The position numbers and the translations under genes were made by a program. From an uncultured Maribacter sp. (GTDB lineage Bacteria > Bacteroidota > Bacteroidia > Flavobacteriales > Flavobacteriaceae): a stretch of DNA of 64,000 nt. Below the pieces are notes generated by a model, which was not told the DNA's origin, made no database searches, and worked only from the letters and a program-made list of their open reading frames with translations. The stretch covers positions 1-64,000 of the forward strand of contig NZ_CANMRY010000010.1 of NCBI RefSeq assembly GCF_947500405.1. The letters are read 5' to 3'. Position 1 is the first letter of the stretch. Each line of letters opens with the position of its first letter. This document shows, in pieces, positions 15,728 to 25,199 of this stretch.

Positions 15728-16810
15728 ATGAAGAAAGATTCTAAAATATACGTTGCTGGTCATAGAGGATTAGTTGGTAGTGCAATTGTAAACAACTTAA
15801 AAGATAAAGGGTATACAAACTTAATAACTAGAACGCACTCAGAATTAGACTTAACAAATGAAACATTGGTTAGTACTTTTTTTGAAAAAGAAAAACCAGA
15901 ATATGTTTTCTTAGCAGCAGCAAAAGTTGGAGGAATTGTTGCAAATAATAAATATAGAGCAGATTTCATCTATAGTAATTTAATGATTCAAAACAATGTA
16001 ATACACCAAAGCTATTTACATAATGTTAAGAAACTACTTTTTTTAGGAAGCACTTGTATCTACCCTAAAAACTGTGCGCAACCTATGAAAGAGGAGTATT
16101 TACTTACGGATACTTTAGAGTATACAAACGAACCTTATGCTATAGCTAAAATAGCGGGAATAAAAATGTGTGAAAGTTACAATTTGCAATATAATACAAA
16201 CTTTATATCTGTAATGCCAACAAACTTATATGGGCCTAATGATAATTTTGATTTAGAAAAATCTCATGTTCTTCCTGCTTTAATAAGAAAAATACATATT
16301 GGAAAAGCTTTAGAAAATAATGATTGGACTAGCATCAAGAATGATTTAACAAAACTTCCTATAGAAGGTGTTGATGGTTCTGCAACAGAAAAAACCATAT
16401 TAAACAAGTTAAAAGACTACGGCATTAAAATAAATGAAAATAATAAAGTTAGTGTTGAAATATGGGGAAGTGGAAAACCCATGAGAGAATTTTTATGGTC
16501 TAAAGATATGGCAGATGCTTGTATTTTTATAATGGAAAACAGAGAATTTAAAGACACATTTACTAATTCTAAAGAAATTAGAAACACGCACATTAATATT
16601 GGTACAGGTGAAGATATTTCTATAGCCGATTTGGCAAATCTTATAAAAAAAGAAATAAATTTTCAAGGAGACTTTAACTTCAATTCTGAAAAACCAGATG
16701 GTACAATGAAAAAATTAACCGATGTTTCTAAACTAAATGAATTAGGATGGAAACATAATATTTCTCTAGAAACAGGAATTAAAAAGGTTTATGATTGGTA
16801 TTTAAATTAA
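15728..16810 (+). CDS. fcl: GDP-L-fucose synthase
   Basis: 360 residues from ATG 15728; the upstream in-frame TTG 15692 is inside the terminator stem. It performs the 3,5-epimerisation and NADPH-dependent 4-reduction of the Gmd product to GDP-L-fucose. Motifs are AGHRGLVGSA (NADP binding), LGSTCIYPKNCAQP, the catalytic Tyr137/Lys141 (YAIAK), PTNLYGPNDNFD and GSGKPMREFLW. It carries a stretch of about 45 residues between KSHVLPALIRK and SVEIWGSG that is longer than in E. coli WcaG; from general knowledge this length is common in Bacteroidota homologues. L-fucose, or a derivative, is therefore an expected component of the polysaccharide. Confidence 0.95.
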   Translation: MKKDSKIYVAGHRGLVGSAIVNNLKDKGYTNLITRTHSELDLTNETLVSTFFEKEKPEYVFLAAAKVGGIVANNKYRADFIYSNLMIQNNVIHQSYLHNVKKLLFLGSTCIYPKNCAQPMKEEYLLTDTLEYTNEPYAIAKIAGIKMCESYNLQYNTNFISVMPTNLYGPNDNFDLEKSHVLPALIRKIHIGKALENNDWTSIKNDLTKLPIEGVDGSATEKTILNKLKDYGIKINENNKVSVEIWGSGKPMREFLWSKDMADACIFIMENREFKDTFTNSKEIRNTHINIGTGEDISIADLANLIKKEINFQGDFNFNSEKPDGTMKKLTDVSKLNELGWKHNISLETGIKKVYDWYLN

Positions 16811-16842
16811 AAAAACAAAAAGTTTAAATTAAACACCATAAA

Positions 16843-18279
16843 ATGAGTCTAGGCAATAAAATGTTTCTAGGAATGGTTTGGAACGCTTTAGAACGTATTT
16901 CAATCCAAGCAGTTTCATTTGTTTTAGGTATTATTTTAGCAAGATTACTTACTCCTACAGAATACGGTACTGTTGGCCTTTTAATTGTATTTATATCATT
17001 TTCTCAAGTATTTATAGATAGTGGTTTTAGTAAAGCTCTAATACAAAGACAAGAAAGGACAGATGATGACATTTCCACAGTTTTTATATTCAGTATATTT
17101 ATTGCTTTATTATTCTATGCTATTTTATGGGTTACGGCCCCATTTATTGCAAATTTCTATGAAATTATTGAACTCACTAATTTATTGAGAGTTCTAGCAA
17201 TTTCATTAATATTTAATGCTCTTTTCTCTATACCCCTTACTCTATTTACAATTAACCTTAATTTTAAAGTAATTGCTAAGGTTAATTTTATTGCTACTTT
17301 AATAAGTGGTGCAATTGCAGTTTATATGGCATATAAAGGGTATGGAGCTTGGGCACTTGTTGGACAAACTTTACTAAAATCAATAATTACCGCTATTTTA
17401 ATGTGGACACAAGTAAAATGGCGACCTACTTGGGTTTTTTCTATACCCTCTTTAAAAACTCTTTTTTCTTTTGGATCTAAATTATTAATTTCATCATTAC
17501 TCAGTAATTTAGTAAATAATTTTTATTCTTTATTTATTGCTAAACTAATAAGTACTAAAGACCTTGGTTATTATACAAGAGGAACGCAATTCTCTGATAC
17601 AGTATATGGAAGTATTAGCACTATTTTTGACAATGTTTTATTACCTACATTATCAACAGTACAAGATCAAAGGGACATTCTGATACAACACACAAGAAGA
17701 ATAATACGCTCCGCTGCAATAATAGTTTTACCCTTATTTTTAGGATTATCTGTTATGGCCGAACCTATTATCACTGTGTTATTAAAAGAAAAATGGCTTC
17801 CAGCGGTTCCAATAATGCAAATTCTATGTATAGCTAGACTAATTACTATTATTTCTGGTATTAATGTTAATTTACTTTATGTTATAGGTAGAACAGACTT
17901 AGCTTTAAGGCAACAGTATGTAAAACTTGTAATAAGAGTTATTTTACTAATAGTAGCATTAAAATATGGAATTATATATATTGCTTTTGCAGAACTAGCC
18001 TCTACAGCTATACACTTTTTCATTAACACTTATTATCCTGGAAAAATAATGAGATACGGAGCCCTAAACCAGATAAAAGACATGATGCCAATTATACTAT
18101 CAAGTATAGCTATGACCCTATTTGCTTATATTTGTATGCTATGGATACATAATGATATTTTAAAACTCTGTATTGTCCCTATTTTAGCAGCTGCCTTTTA
18201 TTTTGGAGTAATTTATACTCTTAAGTTACCAGAATTATTTTTCCTAATAGATAAAATAAAAAGTATTAATAAAAAATAG
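16843..18279 (+). CDS. Wzx-type polysaccharide flippase (WzxC/TuaB group)
   Basis: 478 residues with about a dozen hydrophobic membrane helices. The N-terminal pattern GMVWNALERIS and LARLLTPTEYGTVGLL, followed by DSGFSKALIQR, is typical of the lipopolysaccharide-biosynthesis MOP flippases related to WzxC and TuaB. It would flip undecaprenyl-linked repeat units across the inner membrane. It lies 32 bases after fcl and starts the long same-strand assembly run. A Wzy-like polymerase is found four genes downstream, so a Wzx/Wzy route is likely. Whether the product is capsule, O-antigen or secreted polysaccharide cannot be told; no Wza or Wzc gene is visible in the window. Confidence 0.88.
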   Translation: MSLGNKMFLGMVWNALERISIQAVSFVLGIILARLLTPTEYGTVGLLIVFISFSQVFIDSGFSKALIQRQERTDDDISTVFIFSIFIALLFYAILWVTAPFIANFYEIIELTNLLRVLAISLIFNALFSIPLTLFTINLNFKVIAKVNFIATLISGAIAVYMAYKGYGAWALVGQTLLKSIITAILMWTQVKWRPTWVFSIPSLKTLFSFGSKLLISSLLSNLVNNFYSLFIAKLISTKDLGYYTRGTQFSDTVYGSISTIFDNVLLPTLSTVQDQRDILIQHTRRIIRSAAIIVLPLFLGLSVMAEPIITVLLKEKWLPAVPIMQILCIARLITIISGINVNLLYVIGRTDLALRQQYVKLVIRVILLIVALKYGIIYIAFAELASTAIHFFINTYYPGKIMRYGALNQIKDMMPIILSSIAMTLFAYICMLWIHNDILKLCIVPILAAAFYFGVIYTLKLPELFFLIDKIKSINKK

Positions 18280-18313
18280 AAACAACTTACTCATAAAATC
18301 AGGAATACAAAAC

Positions 18314-19423
18314 ATGAAAAACAAAATTTGTTGTGTCTTCAATTTAGCACCTCACTATCGTTTATCTATATATAAATTAATGGATCAACAATTGGAATGT
18401 GACTTTTATTTTGGAGACAAAGTAGGTAGTCCTATTAAATTATTAGATTATTCCGAATTAAAAGGTTATAAATCTGAACTTAAAAACTCTCAGGTTCTCA
18501 ACACTTCATTTACTTGGCAAAAAGGTGCTTGGCAACTTATTTTTAAACCTTATAAACACTATATAATTAATGGAGGCCCAAATTTTTTAGCTAACTGGAT
18601 TATTCTTTTTTTCGCAAAAATACTTGGCAAAAAAGTTCATTCTTGGGATCACGGAATGAAAGGAGACCCAGAAACTAAATACAAATTTTTTGAACATTAT
18701 TTTTATAAGTTTTGTAATACCGTTTTCCTTTACGGTCATTACTCTAAAAATGTGATGCTCAATAAAGGGTTTCCAAAAGAAAAACTTGTATGTATCTACA
18801 ACTCACTAGATTATAAGAAACAATTAGAAATAAGAGAAAATCTTAAAAAAACTGATATCTATAAAATAAAATTTAAAAATAATGCCCCAGTAATTTCTTA
18901 TATTGGAAGAATTCAAAAATCAAAAAAATTAGATTTATTAATAGAATCTATTGCAAAATTAAATAATAATGGAATAGCATGTAATCTAGTTATAATTGGG
19001 CCTAATGTAGAAAATGATGATATGAATAAATTTGTGGACAAATTCAAAATAAAAAATAAAGTTTGGTTTTACGGTCCATGCTATGATGAACAACTTACAG
19101 GTAACTTATTATACAATTCTGAAGTTTGTGTTACTCCAGGAGCTATAGGTTTAACGGCAATACATTCAATGGCATATGGTACACCAGTTATTACAAGTGA
19201 TAATTTTTTAATTCATGGACCAGAGTTCGAAACAATAATTCCAGGGGAAACCGGGGATTTTTATAAAGATAATGATTTAGATGATTTAACTTTGAAAATT
19301 AAAAAATGGATAAATCTAAATAAAGAACAACAAATCATTACTGAAAAGAATGCTTATAAAGTAATTGATGATAAATATAATCCATTATATCAAATAGAAG
19401 TGCTGAAAAAAGTATTAAAATAA
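18314..19423 (+). CDS. Glycosyltransferase, GT-B fold (GT4/GT1-like)
   Basis: 369 residues. The N-terminal half starts NKICCVFNLAPHYR, and the C-terminal half carries VISYIGRIQKSKKLDLLIES and then a donor-site region (EVCVTPGAIGLTAIHSMAYGTPVI). This two-domain pattern is typical of retaining GT4-type transferases. The usual E-x7-E is altered here (GAIGLTAIHSMA), which is seen in a subset of the family. It probably adds one sugar to the repeat unit at the cytoplasmic face; specificity cannot be inferred. It is 34 bases after the flippase and 6 bases before the next transferase. Confidence 0.82.
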   Translation: MKNKICCVFNLAPHYRLSIYKLMDQQLECDFYFGDKVGSPIKLLDYSELKGYKSELKNSQVLNTSFTWQKGAWQLIFKPYKHYIINGGPNFLANWIILFFAKILGKKVHSWDHGMKGDPETKYKFFEHYFYKFCNTVFLYGHYSKNVMLNKGFPKEKLVCIYNSLDYKKQLEIRENLKKTDIYKIKFKNNAPVISYIGRIQKSKKLDLLIESIAKLNNNGIACNLVIIGPNVENDDMNKFVDKFKIKNKVWFYGPCYDEQLTGNLLYNSEVCVTPGAIGLTAIHSMAYGTPVITSDNFLIHGPEFETIIPGETGDFYKDNDLDDLTLKIKKWINLNKEQQIITEKNAYKVIDDKYNPLYQIEVLKKVLK

Positions 19424-19429
19424 CTAGCT

Positions 19430-20701
19430 ATGAAAATACTTTGGATTACTAACCAAATTTTACCTGATATTGCGGAACATATAAATATAGAAAAATCTAA
19501 CTCAGGGGGATGGATGTATGGACTTGCAAATAATTTAAAACAACGTAAAGAAATTAAATTACATATTGCTAGTGTTTTTCAAGTTGAAAAACATGTGCAC
19601 AAAAAAATAAATGATATTGATTATTATTTATTACCATCAAAAATTGATAAAATAAAATATGACCAGCTTTTAGAAGAAGAGTGGAAAAAAACAATTGCTA
19701 TTGTAAAGCCAGATGTTGTACATATTCATGGAACAGAATATGCACATGGTCTAGCTTTAATTAATTCCTTTCCAAATTTAAACTATGTAGTTTCCGTTCA
19801 AGGATTAATTAGTGTTTGTGAAAAATATTACCTTGGAGGAATTTCAACTCTTAGTTTATTAAAAAAAATAACCTTTAGAGATATTGTAAGATGGGATACC
19901 GTTTTTCTTGCGAAGAAAAAATTTTACAAAAGAGGTGTATATGAAAAACAATATCTACAAAAAGTATCCAATGTAATGGGAAGAACTGATTGGGATAAGG
20001 ATAATATTTTTGCAATTAATCCCAAAATTAATTATCATTTTTGTAATGAAACTCTTAGAAACTCATTTTATGATTCTTCCAAATGGGACATTTCTAAAAA
20101 GAATAATTACACTATTTTCTTAAGTCAGTGTTACTATCCATTAAAGGGGTTACACCAAGTTCTAAAAGCAATTTATTTGGTAAAGAAAAAAATAAATGCT
20201 CCTATAAAATTACAAATTGCGGGAGATAATATTACAAAACTAGATACTTTTAAGGCTAAACTTAAGTTGAGCGGGTATGGTAATTATATTATAGATCTTG
20301 TTAAAAAATACGATTTAAAAGAGAATATAGAATTTTTAGGTGTATTAGACGAAAATCAAATGATTTCTAAATATTTAAACACCCATATTTTTATTTGTCC
20401 TTCAAGTATTGAAAATAGTTCTAATTCATTAGGTGAAGCTCAAATTCTAGGTGTTCCATCTATTGCCTCTTATGTTGGTGGAAACCCAAATATGATTGAA
20501 CATGGAGTAAATGGATTTCTATATCGATTTGAAGAAACAAGTATGCTCGCAGAAAGAATTATCACTTTATTTTCAGACGATGAAATTGCTAAAAAAATAT
20601 CAAAAAACTCTATAATTACAGCAGAAAAAAGGCATAATAGAAAAATTAACGTAGACAGAAACATTGAAATATATAAGGATATATTTAACAGAAATTCTTA
20701 A
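19430..20701 (+). CDS. Glycosyltransferase family 4
   Basis: 423 residues, GT-B fold. The N-terminus (MKILWITNQILPD) and VDHVHIHGTEYAHG-like segment form the acceptor domain. The C-terminal domain has FLSQCYYPLKGLHQVLKA, a hexosyl donor loop (IFICPSSIENSSNSLGEAQILGVPSI) and YVGGNPNMIEHG. The E-x7-E pattern is represented by Glu in SIENSSNSLGEA. It should transfer a sugar from a nucleotide donor to the lipid-linked repeat unit. The 6-base gap to the previous gene and 11-base gap to the next indicate co-transcription. Confidence 0.85.
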   Translation: MKILWITNQILPDIAEHINIEKSNSGGWMYGLANNLKQRKEIKLHIASVFQVEKHVHKKINDIDYYLLPSKIDKIKYDQLLEEEWKKTIAIVKPDVVHIHGTEYAHGLALINSFPNLNYVVSVQGLISVCEKYYLGGISTLSLLKKITFRDIVRWDTVFLAKKKFYKRGVYEKQYLQKVSNVMGRTDWDKDNIFAINPKINYHFCNETLRNSFYDSSKWDISKKNNYTIFLSQCYYPLKGLHQVLKAIYLVKKKINAPIKLQIAGDNITKLDTFKAKLKLSGYGNYIIDLVKKYDLKENIEFLGVLDENQMISKYLNTHIFICPSSIENSSNSLGEAQILGVPSIASYVGGNPNMIEHGVNGFLYRFEETSMLAERIITLFSDDEIAKKISKNSIITAEKRHNRKINVDRNIEIYKDIFNRNS

Positions 20702-20712
20702 CCAAAATAATA

Positions 20713-21915
20713 ATGAATTCTACAAAATTATATTTAAAAGAAATAGGCATAATTAACTGTGTTCTTTTTTCTTTATATTTTATAAGTCCTTTTAATACAG
20801 GTTTTATTTTTGGGTATCTTTTGTTATTATCTCTATTATTAAAGAAAGATTTTTTAAAAAAAAGTTTTGATATTGATTTTGTAATATTATTTTTCTTTAG
20901 TGTTGTGTATTCTATTTTTTATAGTTTTGACTTATCTCTAGGCTCTCAATATATTTTTATATATGCAATGTTCCCAATGACATTTTATTTGTGGGGAAAA
21001 TACTTTGTATCAAAATCAAACTCTCCCAAAAATTTATTTACTTTAATCCTATTATTAGGTTCTATATATTCCTTTGTTTCATTAATATCAATATTATTTG
21101 ATATAAACAGAGTAGGTTTTGTAGTACTTGAAAGAGATGTTCCAATGATATGGGGAGGAGATCCTATTCCGGCAACAGGAATGGGCGCATATTTACTATT
21201 TAATGCATGCATTCCAGCAGTTTTAATCTCTAGATTTAAAACGTCAACTATCTTTCCAAAAATATTATTAATTGTATTATATGCGCTAACAGTATATTGC
21301 GTTCTTCGTTTAGGAAGTAGAACACAGTTATTAATTACTGTATTTACAATTATAGTTTCTTTATTTTTTATAATTTCAAAACAATCTGCAAAAAAAAATA
21401 TAACCATTTTTGCTTTTCTTTTTTTGATTATTAATATTGGCGTAAAGTATTTAGATATAGATTCAAAATCAGATTTAATAAGCTCTTATGCTAGCCGTAT
21501 GGATAATAAAAATTACGGTGCCGCTTCTGCAGGAGGAAGAACAGAAAGGTGGGTTAAATCTATTAATAATCTTATTCAAAAACCAATGGGGTGGGAATTA
21601 GAAGAATTTGGATATTCTCATAATTTATGGCTTGATGTTTTAAGAATAGGTGGAATAATTTCTTTTTTCTTACTTTTTATTTTCACTACAAGATCTCTTA
21701 TTCAAACACGAAAAGCTTTAAAATTAAATAAGGATAATTTAATACTTAATAATATAATTCTTGTATACATGCTTGCTATTTTTCTTCAATTTTTTGTAGA
21801 ACCTATTTTTGAAGGAATGTTTCATTTATTTGTTTTATTCTGCCTTCTACAAGGAATAACAAATAGCTATAAAAGTAAGTTTGTGTATAAAAATGCTAAA
21901 AAAGTAATCAAATAG
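20713..21915 (+). CDS. O-antigen polymerase/ligase-like membrane protein (Wzy)
   Basis: 400 residues with about ten hydrophobic segments and a large loop around residues 250-300 containing YASRMDNKNYGAASAGGRTERW and FGYSHNLWLDVLRIGG. Such a long periplasmic loop followed by the H-N-x-x-L-D pattern is typical of the O-antigen ligase/polymerase (Wzy_C) superfamily. In this position it most likely polymerises repeat units after Wzx flipping. A WaaL-type ligase role cannot be excluded. A weak hairpin overlapping its stop codon follows. Confidence 0.82.
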   Translation: MNSTKLYLKEIGIINCVLFSLYFISPFNTGFIFGYLLLLSLLLKKDFLKKSFDIDFVILFFFSVVYSIFYSFDLSLGSQYIFIYAMFPMTFYLWGKYFVSKSNSPKNLFTLILLLGSIYSFVSLISILFDINRVGFVVLERDVPMIWGGDPIPATGMGAYLLFNACIPAVLISRFKTSTIFPKILLIVLYALTVYCVLRLGSRTQLLITVFTIIVSLFFIISKQSAKKNITIFAFLFLIINIGVKYLDIDSKSDLISSYASRMDNKNYGAASAGGRTERWVKSINNLIQKPMGWELEEFGYSHNLWLDVLRIGGIISFFLLFIFTTRSLIQTRKALKLNKDNLILNNIILVYMLAIFLQFFVEPIFEGMFHLFVLFCLLQGITNSYKSKFVYKNAKKVIK

Positions 21916-21943
21916 TATATTAAAACTTTTTTTTATACTATTT
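21910..21943 (+). terminator. Weak hairpin overlapping the wzy stop codon
   Basis: A 10-base stem (AAATAGTATA with TATACTATTT) and a 14-base T-rich loop. The left arm includes the TAG stop. It may cause partial termination within the assembly run. Confidence 0.4.
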
Positions 21944-21988
21944 TATGTTTTACTTAGTTAGAATTATAGCATCAATAAAAAAAATACT

Positions 21989-22858
21989 GTGAAAAACATA
22001 GCTGTTTTACTTACTTGTTATAATAGAAAAGAAAAAACGATACAATCTTTAGAATATTTATTTAAAGCAAGTGAACTCATTGAAAGTAATATAAAGTTAA
22101 GCGTTTACCTAACAGATGATGGATCGACAGATGGGACAAGTGAATATGTTTTAAAAAAATTCCCAAATGTAACAATTCTAAAAGGTAGCGGCTCATTATT
22201 TTGGGCTGGAGGAATGAGAAATTCATGGAAAGAAGCCATAAAGAATAACTATGATGCTTATTTACTGTTAAATGACGACACTAATGTTTTTCCAAATGTA
22301 TTTAAAGAATTAATCTTAACTCATGAAAAATGTATTGAAAAATATGGTTCCCCAGGTATCTACATAGGATCAACAAAAGATGAAGAATCTAAAAAACTAA
22401 GTTATGGTGGAGCTGTACTAACTAATAACTTTCTTTTTAAATATCATTTTATAGAACCTAACGGAGACATACAAAGCTGTGATCTTGGCAATGCTAATAT
22501 TATGTTAGTATCAAAATATACAGTTGATAAAATAGGAACATTATCTGAAGGGTATCTTCATGGAGTTGCTGATTATGACTATACTCTAAAAGCAGTTAAT
22601 AAAAAAATTCCTGTTTTAATAACCCCAAGTTTTTGTGGAACTTGTACAGATGATCATTCCGATATATATGATGATTACCATTCAAAACCACTTTTAGAAA
22701 GGTACAAGATATTAAAAAACCCCCTCGGGTTAGATTTTAAATCAAATTTAACCTTAATGAAAAGACATTTTCCTTTTAGAGTTCCCTTTGTAGTCATTTC
22801 AGCAATACTAAAAGTCCTTTTACCTAAAATTTATGTAAAGGGACTAGCTAAAAGATAG
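21989..22858 (+). CDS. Glycosyltransferase family 2
   Basis: 289 residues, GT-A fold, starting at GTG 21989 directly before the first strand (NIAVLLTCYNRKEKT). It has TDDGSTDGT (nucleotide binding), GSLFWAGGMRNSW and LLLNDDTNVF (the DxD-like metal site). The form GSGSLFWAGGM occurs in rhamnosyl- and other hexosyltransferases of GT2, but specificity is not certain. It ends with a basic stretch (HFPFRVPF) and a hydrophobic segment that may bind the membrane. It is the first gene after the weak hairpin. Confidence 0.87.
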   Translation: MKNIAVLLTCYNRKEKTIQSLEYLFKASELIESNIKLSVYLTDDGSTDGTSEYVLKKFPNVTILKGSGSLFWAGGMRNSWKEAIKNNYDAYLLLNDDTNVFPNVFKELILTHEKCIEKYGSPGIYIGSTKDEESKKLSYGGAVLTNNFLFKYHFIEPNGDIQSCDLGNANIMLVSKYTVDKIGTLSEGYLHGVADYDYTLKAVNKKIPVLITPSFCGTCTDDHSDIYDDYHSKPLLERYKILKNPLGLDFKSNLTLMKRHFPFRVPFVVISAILKVLLPKIYVKGLAKR

Positions 22859-22905
22859 AGACCATTATTTTTACATTATTAATTATTTTTTAAAAAAAAA
22901 GTCTT

Positions 22906-23934
22906 GTGAAAAACTATATTGCAACGTGGGTTTATTTAGATTCAAAAGATGAAAAATCTAAATACCCAAACAACAAAGGAAACTCAACTTCTTCAGAATT
23001 TCAATCCGTATATTGGAGATGTATTGTTCTGTTTTTTGAATCTTCTCTTAGGTACCATAAAAATGAAAATCATGTACTATTTACTAATACTAAAAACTTA
23101 CCTGTTGTAGATGGGTTAGATTTGAATATGTTTTTTAGTAATAACAATATTGAAGTAATTTCTTTAAAAAATAAATATCCATTACCTAATGATTATTATG
23201 GGCAATTTAGAAATCAATATTTTGAATTTACAATAATTGACCATTTTAGTGACCGAATAAACGATGAAGATACTTTTCTTCTTCTAGATTCTGATTGTGT
23301 TTTTACTAAACCATTATATAGCGCTTTTGATAAGTTACAAAAAGAGAGTGCTATGACATATATAGTTGATTATGAAGAAGATTATGAAATTCATGGAGTT
23401 ACAGGTAACAACATGAAAGAAATATTTTCAGACTTTGGAGTAAAACTAGACAAAAATCCTTACTATAGCGGCGGCGAAGTTCTTTTTGCTAAAGGTAAAT
23501 TTATAAAGAATGTTGCTAAAGACTTCCCTATTCTTTTTAAAAATATGTTAGATAGGCATGCATCCAACGCAATTAAATTTAATGAAGAAGCACATGTGTT
23601 AAGCTATTACTATTATAAACATGAAGCTTTACTTGGAGGAATGGATTCTTATATAAAAAGAATCTGGACAAATAAAAATTATTTTAGAAACGTAGAGAAA
23701 AGTGATAAAGACCTAGCGATATGGCATGTTCCAAATGAAAAAAAGACTGGAATAAATCGAATATTTAAAGAAATTGCCGAAGGAGAAAATATAAAAACAT
23801 TAGATGACAAAAGCTATCAAAAATTATTATTTGAGAATCTTTTAAAAGAATCAAATTACAAATTTGATTATTTTTCATACTTTAAAAACTACTTAAATAA
23901 AACGTTTCAAAAAATTGGTTTAATAGGTAAATAA
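22906..23934 (+). CDS. Putative GT-A glycosyltransferase, family not recognised
   Basis: 342 residues from GTG 22906. I do not recognise the exact family. It begins with a strand (NYIATWVYLD), has a likely metal-binding LLLDSDCVFTKP, and a later YYSGGEVLFAKG segment resembling the acceptor region of GT8- or capsule-type GT-A enzymes. There is no signal peptide. The C-terminal 25 residues are basic and aromatic, which could give peripheral membrane contact. The position between a GT2 and a GT4 gene in the assembly run supports a sugar-transfer role, but that is inference from context plus the DSD motif. Non-sugar phosphotransferases of capsule loci are an alternative. Confidence 0.6.
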   Translation: MKNYIATWVYLDSKDEKSKYPNNKGNSTSSEFQSVYWRCIVLFFESSLRYHKNENHVLFTNTKNLPVVDGLDLNMFFSNNNIEVISLKNKYPLPNDYYGQFRNQYFEFTIIDHFSDRINDEDTFLLLDSDCVFTKPLYSAFDKLQKESAMTYIVDYEEDYEIHGVTGNNMKEIFSDFGVKLDKNPYYSGGEVLFAKGKFIKNVAKDFPILFKNMLDRHASNAIKFNEEAHVLSYYYYKHEALLGGMDSYIKRIWTNKNYFRNVEKSDKDLAIWHVPNEKKTGINRIFKEIAEGENIKTLDDKSYQKLLFENLLKESNYKFDYFSYFKNYLNKTFQKIGLIGK

Positions 23935-23952
23935 CCTAAAAACGTAATATTT

Positions 23953-25167
23953 ATGCCCATTTTACTACAAATAAACACAGAAATAAATTATGCATCTACT
24001 GGTAGAATCGCAGAAGAAATTGGTTTTTTAGCTCAAAAAGAAGGATGGGAAAGTTATGTTGCTTTTGGAAGAAAGAAAAGAAGTAGCTCTTCAAAAACTA
24101 TTTATATAGGAAATCTTTTTGAAACATATTTACACGTTTTCAAAACTCGTTTTTTTGATACACATGGAACTGGCTCTAAAAGAGCAACAAAAAAACTTAT
24201 TAATAAAATTGAAGAAATAAAGCCAAATATAATTCATTTACATAATTTACATGGGTATTATCTAAATATTAAATACTTATTTAACTACCTAGAAAAAAAA
24301 CAGTTACCAGTTATATGGACATTACATGATTGCTGGTCCATGACTGGTCATTGTACTCATTTTGAACATATACAATGTAACAAATGGAAAACAGAGTGCC
24401 ATACTTGTCCGCAAAAAAATGTTTACCCTGAAAGTCTTTTTATTGATAATTCTAAAAAAAATCAAAAACTAAAAAAAGAATATTTTACATCATTAAAAAA
24501 TTTAACTATTGTGCCTGTCTCAAATTGGTTAGATACAATTGTAAAACAATCCTTTTTAAAAAACAAGAATACTAAAGTAATTCTAAATGGAGTTGATTTA
24601 GAAATATTTAAACCTGTCTTAAAAAATAATATCAGAGAAAAAAACAATTTAACTGGAAAATTTATTATTCTTGGAGTAGCTAGTGTTTGGAGTAAAAACA
24701 AAGGACTAAATGATTTTTTAGAATTAAATAAAAGTCTTTCTGAAAACGAAAAAATAGTTCTAATTGGTTTAAATAAAAAACAAATAAAAAAACTACCAAC
24801 TAATATTTTGGGTATTGCAAGAACTGAAAGTAAACAAGAACTAGCTGAATGGTATACAGAGGCAGATACTTATGTTAACACCTCAGTAGAAGAATCTTTT
24901 GGTTTAACTACAGCTGAAGCAATGTCCTGTGGCACTCCTTCTATAGTATATAATGCAACTGCATGTCCCGAGATGATAGTTCCAGAAGTTGGATTTGTTA
25001 TTCCAAAGAACAACATAGAACAACTTTTAAAAGCAATTAAAAAAATAAAAAAAAATAGTAGTAAAAGTTATTATGAAGGATGCACGCAAAGGGCATTGAA
25101 ACTTTATAATAAGAATGATAGATACCAAGAGTATATTAATTTATATAATCAAGTGATTCTATCATGA
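23953..25167 (+). CDS. Glycosyltransferase family 4 (WcaL/WcaC-like)
   Basis: 404 residues. The N-terminal INTEINYASTGRIAEEIG and HLHNLHGYYLNIKYL, then WTLHDCWSMTGHCTHF with a cluster of cysteines (CNKWKTECHTCP), are typical of a GT4 group common in Bacteroidota capsule loci. The C-terminal donor domain has ILGVASVWSKNKGLNDFL and VNTSVEESFGLTTAEAMSCG, with the E-x7-E glutamates visible. It would add a hexose to the growing lipid-linked unit. Gaps of 18 and 32 bases to its neighbours fit one transcript. Confidence 0.87.
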   Translation: MPILLQINTEINYASTGRIAEEIGFLAQKEGWESYVAFGRKKRSSSSKTIYIGNLFETYLHVFKTRFFDTHGTGSKRATKKLINKIEEIKPNIIHLHNLHGYYLNIKYLFNYLEKKQLPVIWTLHDCWSMTGHCTHFEHIQCNKWKTECHTCPQKNVYPESLFIDNSKKNQKLKKEYFTSLKNLTIVPVSNWLDTIVKQSFLKNKNTKVILNGVDLEIFKPVLKNNIREKNNLTGKFIILGVASVWSKNKGLNDFLELNKSLSENEKIVLIGLNKKQIKKLPTNILGIARTESKQELAEWYTEADTYVNTSVEESFGLTTAEAMSCGTPSIVYNATACPEMIVPEVGFVIPKNNIEQLLKAIKKIKKNSSKSYYEGCTQRALKLYNKNDRYQEYINLYNQVILS

Positions 25168-25199
25168 ATTACGATAAAGGTTATACAGTATAAAAAATT

